Positions 57,990-64,000 of a stretch of DNA of 64,000 bases are shown here, in pieces. The stretch covers positions 3,294,001-3,358,000 of the forward strand of contig AP031358.1 in NCBI GenBank assembly GCA_037833965.1. The letters run 5' to 3'. How positions within the stretch are numbered: position 1 is the stretch's first letter; each line of letters starts with the position of its first letter. The stretch is from Marchantia polymorpha subsp. ruderalis. Its lineage: Eukaryota > Streptophyta > Marchantiopsida > Marchantiales > Marchantiaceae. Position numbers and translations under genes: made by a program. Under the pieces are notes generated by a model. It searched no databases. It saw only the letters and a list, made by a program, of their open reading frames with translations, and was not told the DNA's origin.

Positions 57990-59558
57990 CAAATCTTAGT
58001 GTTCTACACATTGATTGATATCTTCCTGATTAAAATATAAGATTATGAATTTTTTGTGGTGTCTTAATAGAGAAAATTAGAAATAGAAATGATTAATATA
58101 CCTTTCCTACTTTCCTCTTGCGTTCAACAACTAAGCAAGGGAGTCTTACTTGGAAATTCTCTCGTTGGATGCATTATCTTTCTGGAATAAGATAGGATGA
58201 GATATGTATATGAACCAAGAATTACACTGCCAACAAATTTACTGAAAATGTGATACAAAATTGCACTCCAGGTTATTGCTCATTCGATAATCAACACGAA
58301 GATCTAGGGTGTGCACAAATGCCATCATCGACTGGTTTGAACTTCTGAACCCTCTAGATTCAGAAAAAGTAAATAATTTGTCTAATGTTTTAAATTGCAT
58401 TGATAATGTTCTTACTGCTTTCATTTTCTTCGCGATTTCTATAATTATAGTTGGATCTCAAACTTGGCACCAAACTCCGGGGCTGAGATAGGTGAAGCAA
58501 GTCTTTTGCATTTGTCATGTAATGCTGTACAGTTAGACGGGCTAGGAGCAAATTATGAAGATCTCAACTTACTTTCATTTTCTACTAGAGCGTGAAAGTG
58601 TGCGGGTATACATTAAAGATGAGCTTTAGGGAACACTTTTATTTATTTCTTCTTGCTCTGCTCAGAACCTTGGTAGATACCGAAGTAGTCGTAAGAGATA
58701 AACACTAAAGTGGATGGCATGGGACAAATCTGAGAAAATCCACTAAGAACTGTGAATCGGGTGGTATCGGCCTTTTCAACAACGGTTTTCATGGCATCTT
58801 GACGCTGACTGTACAATGTGAGTACTAGCTTGTCATGAAGTACATGCCGCATTGTCGAACCCAAATCCAGAGGATGATTATGCACCATAGAACTACGCAA
58901 TTCTTACATGCAGATAGCCTCTAGTGCAAAGTGAAGACAATTTGGGACGTGACACTGTCAACAAAGTGTAATCGTTCCAAATTGCAATAAATTTTATAAG
59001 TTAAACAACCCTTCATCTGAATACAGAAAATGACAAATTGCAAGGGTTCAGTGCAGTACGATTATTGTTTGTATGTGATATTATGGTTCATGGCAGCCGG
59101 AAACCGTCACCTCAATATCTTGAGGTAAGGCGAACCTTCAACAAACTGCTCCATTAAAAACAATGTATTACATGTGCGTGAAAACGTGGCAAGGTGAAGA
59201 TTTCTCTGTCGTCTGAATTCATGACCAGGCTGAAAGGCAGGTTTGGCTTGACACCTCTTATGCATCAGAGAAGTGTAGTTTTGGTTCTTCTCTGGCTAGA
59301 TATTTCTTCATTCTCTACCTGCACGTAAAGTGCTGCGCTCACAGAGAGCGTTTCTGAGAAGTGCAATTCACTATGAAATTTTTCTGAAAAAAAAATAGTA
59401 AGGGTGTACCGCCGGTGGGAACGGATCTGAATTGGCATATGCAGTGTCTTTGTATACGTAGATGAGGAATATGATGGATGTGCTCCATCCAAAAACTTTA
59501 AATTTCTGTTCTGAAACCGGGTACAGTCTTTGAAAGATGATTGTCAGCAAGTGTTGAA

Positions 59559-59585
59559 ATTATATATATATATATATATATATAT
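59559..59585. repeat. (TA)n microsatellite
   Basis: About 13 consecutive TA dinucleotides. Confidence 0.9.
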
Positions 59586-62500
59586 TAAACAGTGGCCCAT
59601 TGAGGATTACGAAGGAGACGAAGTTGATTTGACAGACAAGAAACACGTTGAGCGATAGACTCACATGTGACGGAAGTGGACATGGAAAAAGGACTCCATA
59701 GCTGCAAGAATGTAATAGTCTCTGATCATGGTGCACAAAGCTTAAATTACGATGGAATATGAAATCATTTACTTTTAGGTTATATAGTTAACATTGGATA
59801 AGGACATGTATAATAAAGCGCTAGACTCAAATCATAACCATATTGTTGCAGTTCTGTCTATGTTTCGTGTACAAGCTTGGGCGTTGATACGGTGCCCAAG
59901 CTTGAACACGTCACCCATCAAGACTTAGATATGAATTCTAGTGTCGATCGTACTACAACCGGATGATATACTTGAAGATTTACTTTCCATGCAGGTTATA
60001 TCAAATCATACTTTTTATGAGTAGCTCTATTCGTAAAATTATTATTTTTTATCCCATAATTGACTCCTGAAATGAACTCAGGAGTTCAACTCCTGAAATG
60101 AGAGGAACTTTTAAATAAAAAAAAAGGATTGTCTAGGTTTTATTTCCACCGGAAGCCAATTTCAGTCCTGTACAACTTTTGCCCAATATTGGATCGCTGT
60201 GTCCTACAACAGCTCCATTTTCACATAATGGAACCTTCTAAAATTCAAGTGTGCGTTCTTTATTCGTTACATTATTTCCAAATCCTAGAATTTGAGTGTT
60301 CGTTCGATTATTCGTTGCAAACGTTGAACAGATCGTTTTTTAAAATCTCTTCAACTCAGATTTGAAACTAAACATTATAAAATATTAAAGAGAATGTCTT
60401 GAATTTTCAAGTTATAACATTTTCTATTCACGATTGAGAAATTACACTGAATCATTGACATCAATTAAATAATCATTTTTGATCTCTGAAAAAGACCCAT
60501 TTTTCAATAATTTGATAAAGTAAATCTGAATTCTGCAGGTCAACAAAACCAGGTGGGCAAGTATGAAATTTGTAACTTATGTGAAAAGTAATGTTAGCTC
60601 ATTGTGAATACTATATTAGAATTTGAGCTAGCTGATGTAAAGAGAGCTTATATACTCTTCAGCTAAATAGTTTTAATAAAATTATTTATTTTAAAATTTT
60701 ATATGAAAAAAATTAGTCAAAATGTCAGTATGAAAACTAAGTCTAATGTATAAGGATCTTCAATCAAATGAATGCAAACAACCATTTTGCACAGGAATAA
60801 AGCTTGGTGTTAGATACCGCAATTATTCCACAAGACGTTTCACTAATCGAAAAAGATTGACTCAGCACATGGAAAATGAGACCGTCGGCAGCATTTCTGT
60901 AATTTCAAGAACATCACTTTGAGTACAGCGAGGCTTTCAACTCTTGCATTTTTCCGAAGGATTATATAGGGTTGAGAGAATATGCATGCTTCAACAATAG
61001 ATGTTGTGATGTAGTATGTCCTTGGCTTGTTACTACTGTTTCTTGCCGAAACCTCCCTTCCCCTCGATTCTTTTTGGTGCCTCATGCTGTCCAACTCAAG
61101 CTTCCATTTTAGCGTGTAACAGAAGTGTCAGCGCTATGAGTTGAATATATACATATATCTTAATTAACATATCTACGAATGCTTAATTTACAACAGAGAG
61201 CGTAACTTCAAAACGTGGATGAAAGTCTTGTCTTCCTAGATAACTGCTATTGGCCATAAATGACTATCTATAGCAATTTCATTCCTGTGAAACTATATTG
61301 TGATAACTCTTCAGACTTTAGAGAATTAAGGTTATTATTTAAACTCTAAATCTCCTTCCTTAGTCCATTCATGGGATAAGAAACCCGCATGATTGATGAA
61401 TAATGTTAAATGTTCAAGAAATTTCTTAACTCTGCAGATCAAGTAAACTACGTTTTACAATATTAGATTTTTAATTGCAAACAATCAACTTTTGGAGAGC
61501 ATAAGTGATGCCTAATAAAATGATATGTTTTCAACAAAGTTTTAGTTGTATGATGTACTTCATATTGTTTAGTGGAAATGTAAAAGCTAACGATGAGTAC
61601 TATCAGTTTCATCCGTAAAATGGGATATCAAAACTGGTGATTCAAATTTGCACATCGCATTTCAAAAACCAGATCGGTTTCCAATTCAATTCATATTTGT
61701 CGTCTTACCATGCGAATAAGATTGCTGCAATGTTTGGAAGATAAAATAAGAACATTATATTCTATTGGCAGATGTATTGAGAAGAGAAAATCAGAAATCA
61801 TCTGAAGACTAGAGATCACACAGGGCCTATATTCTATTTCACAGTTTAAACCTACACTTAAGTAGAAAGTCTACTTATTCAAGATACCAGCGATCCTTGT
61901 ATACTTTCAGTCATATTGAATTACATCACTGAGATGTTGAGGAGAATGTTATTATTGGAATAATAGTGTAACTATGGCAACTGGTCAAGATTATTTCTAC
62001 TCAATCTCAAAGTTTAAACGATTCGATGTCGTTTACCTGCTCTTATTAATCTTTTTTTAAACACTCAAGTTTCTTAATCCAACAGTTCTTTTATCTGAAA
62101 CATATCACTTGTTCACTTCATCTTGGATTACAATTATGTTATTAAGAGTACATGCAACCCTTTCAACATGATGAACCTTGACACATCTTCAAATCACGTC
62201 TTTCCTCACTTGCATAGCTTGTATATTTCAATATCATACATGTTTTCTATATCAAATTTGTTTGAGTTCAGTTGATTATGGTGTTTTTTGAACAAAAAAT
62301 GTTTTAAAAGATTGAAGCTATCGATTGTCAATCACGCATGATTTTTCCTTATATGTATCACTTCCTTAAGCTATCATCTTCTACTCTATTTTCTTATTCT
62401 GTTGTTTTCAGACAATCAGTTTGATCATTATTTTCCAGCGCTGATCTTTACCTCAAAAATATTCTTTAATAGATTATTTAAAATGTAAATAATCGAAAAT

Positions 62501-63569
62501 TATGTGTTGAAAATGTTTTGGAAGAAATGAAAACATGAAATCTTCATTAAAGTAGAAAATCTACTGTGTATTATTATTTTGGACAAAAAATAAGCCTATG
62601 ATGCTTATGGAAAATTGCACATATAATAATTTTCTTATTTTTAATGACGTTGTACAATATGACATTTTTGGAAACTATTTCTGTAAATTGAATGTGATTT
62701 ATGTAAAACTCTGTATAGTTTAAAGGATAACAAAAATATACCAATCAGAAAGCAAATCTTGCATCTGACGAAGATTTATCTCCTTTAAAGATTTTATGGT
62801 TCAAATTATCATTAGATTTACCTAGTTTTTTCCAAACATTTCTAATTTTCACTACTAAGTTTCAAAAGAACAAGTCATGACTTCCCTTACCTTCGTTGAT
62901 TTGTCATGTTTCTCTTCAGGCATGACTGAGGTCTTAGAGTCTTCTACACATTCCAACTTCTTCACTCTCATCCTGGAGCTCATGCACGCACAGCCATTGT
63001 CAATTTCGTAAAGATTTATTTTATGGCTTTATTCTATTTAACAATAATGTCCTCAACAGGCAACAGTCATCCGGCAAGCACTTTGTGATCGGTAGAGAGT
63101 ATCAAAAGTGAAAAAAATGAAAGCGAGAAAAAACAAAAACAGACTTAGCAACTCAATGTCTTCAGTATAGTGTAATTGAAAAACGTTCGAATCAGAATTC
63201 TCACCAGTGCAATCGAATTAAACTGCAAAATTGTCAGGAATCCTATCCTACCGACTCTAAAAATGTTGACAGAGGAGACTGTAATCGACCCCAGCAATAA
63301 CGCTCTCCCGGGGAGTCCTGCTTTCTAAGTTACTGCTCATTCTTTAAACACTCTATAATCGTAATACTCAACCTGGAGCGAGGTATTCGTGAATCGTTGG
63401 TAGATCACTGGTGTATCAAGACAGTATGAATAGGAATTCTCTGGCAGTGGCATTTCCGCAAGAGCTAGAAATCTTGAGTCGTCTATATGTTATAGACCAG
63501 CCTTGGTACTAACTGTCTGGATGAGACTGCTATCAATTCTCTACCAACTTTTCTTAATGTTTCTATAGA

Positions 63570-63830
63570 ATGAAAGGGCAGATGCAAATGGTCCTTATTG
63601 ATTTTTTGGAAATGTTTTCTCAAGGTAGGCGGAATATGAGATTTTTGGAGTTACTCATTCATGATAACCTTATGCAGTTATGTATACTATTCCAACGGAG
63701 GAATAAAACTTCCTTTGAACATTGTCCCAAATGCGGATTTCCTTATTCCTGTAATACATTTGCCCACCATCTATTGGCGACATGCATATACTCTAAATTT
63801 GATTCTGTTAAAGCTAACATCTTCCAATAA
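63570..63830 (+). other. Open frame with a C2HC zinc-finger-like segment
   Basis: The 86-codon frame includes HCPKCGFPYSCNTFAHHLL then AT and C. A C-x2-C, then about 11 residues, then F-A-x-H-L and C is close to the finger of the SAGA subunit SGF11 and other C2HC fingers, but the last spacing is one residue too long for SGF11. There is no start or splice context that I trust, so this could be an exon of a gene extending past the window or a chance match. Confidence 0.2.
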
Positions 63831-64000
63831 AACTGAAGTTAACAGTACAGATATTGATTTGTGTATCGATTAAAATGAACCAAGCGCTTCTCACGGTACA
63901 ATTTCTCCAAGTTAATCCCAACTTGGGGTTTATAATGTAGAATTTGAAGTGGTGGAAATCATTGTGGAAGCCGATCTTCATTTCCGAGGTGAAGGTTTGG

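Larger units (their letters stand above)
57990..64000. other. Unassigned interval downstream of gene B
   Basis: No supported gene. At 58321-58371 a plus-strand stretch reads IIDWFELLNPLDSEK, slightly like a homeodomain helix 1 and loop, but no helix 3 follows. An AT microsatellite is at 59559-59585. A small inverted repeat built of ACTCCTGA is near 60062-60095. Composition is AT-rich throughout. Confidence 0.4.

Noticed and set aside
58321..58371. Third homeodomain gene suggested by IIDWFELLNPLDSEK
   Set aside because: Only a short helix-1-like phrase with no Trp48 helix or further exons in phase; chance similarity is likely.

Overview
The window reads as nuclear DNA of a land plant. Evidence for this: a complete plant-type (IPT9-like) tRNA dimethylallyltransferase, GT-AG introns of about 90 to 1100 bp, a plant-like hAT transposon, plant-type HMG-box sequences, and large AT-rich intergenic stretches. 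A bryophyte or other early-diverging lineage is my guess, because the tRNA-IPT frame is uninterrupted and local gene density is low. The sequence does not prove that, and I assign no species.

Layout: 2.6-4.1 kb holds the intronless tRNA-IPT on the minus strand, with a TATA box just upstream. From 4.2 to 18.9 kb I find no firm gene, only possible exons near 6 kb, a possible PPR remnant near 7.4 kb and an AT-rich tract. From 18.9 to 30.3 kb lies a decayed tandem array of about 35 HMG-box-derived units with 220-bp (whole box) and 94-bp (half box) periods. One unit is split by a composite insertion of about 5.85 kb. That insertion contains a nearly complete 4406-bp hAT element (20618-25023) with matching terminal inverted repeats, an imperfect 8-bp target duplication and a broken transposase. 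From 30.3 to 37.3 kb the DNA is gene-poor and mostly AT-rich, with one PIF/Harbinger-like MITE and several snap-back palindromes. From 37.3 to 40.4 kb there are exon-like fragments, one set on the minus strand ending in a post-SET-like cysteine motif.

The most interesting part is 40.8-58.0 kb, with three plus-strand genes whose first large exons are GC-rich and built of low-complexity tandem repeats. The second (45.4-52.1 kb) and third (52.7-58.0 kb) can be assembled by hand into eight coding exons each, with the same order of intron phases, and both end in divergent TALE-type homeodomains. Gene A encodes about 1619 residues and carries two TALE-like homeodomains, both with PYP loops but neither with the usual Asn51. 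Gene B encodes about 678 residues and carries one TALE-length homeodomain with a PHP loop and Asn51; a 16-nt micro-exon stands where gene A has a 91-nt exon that encodes most of its first homeodomain. They look like a tandem, strongly diverged paralog pair. The first gene (40.9-43.2 kb) shares the low-complexity style, but I see no homeodomain in it. From 58 to 64 kb there is no supported gene.

All exon structures are manual inferences from splice signals, phase and protein-like composition. There is no transcript evidence here.
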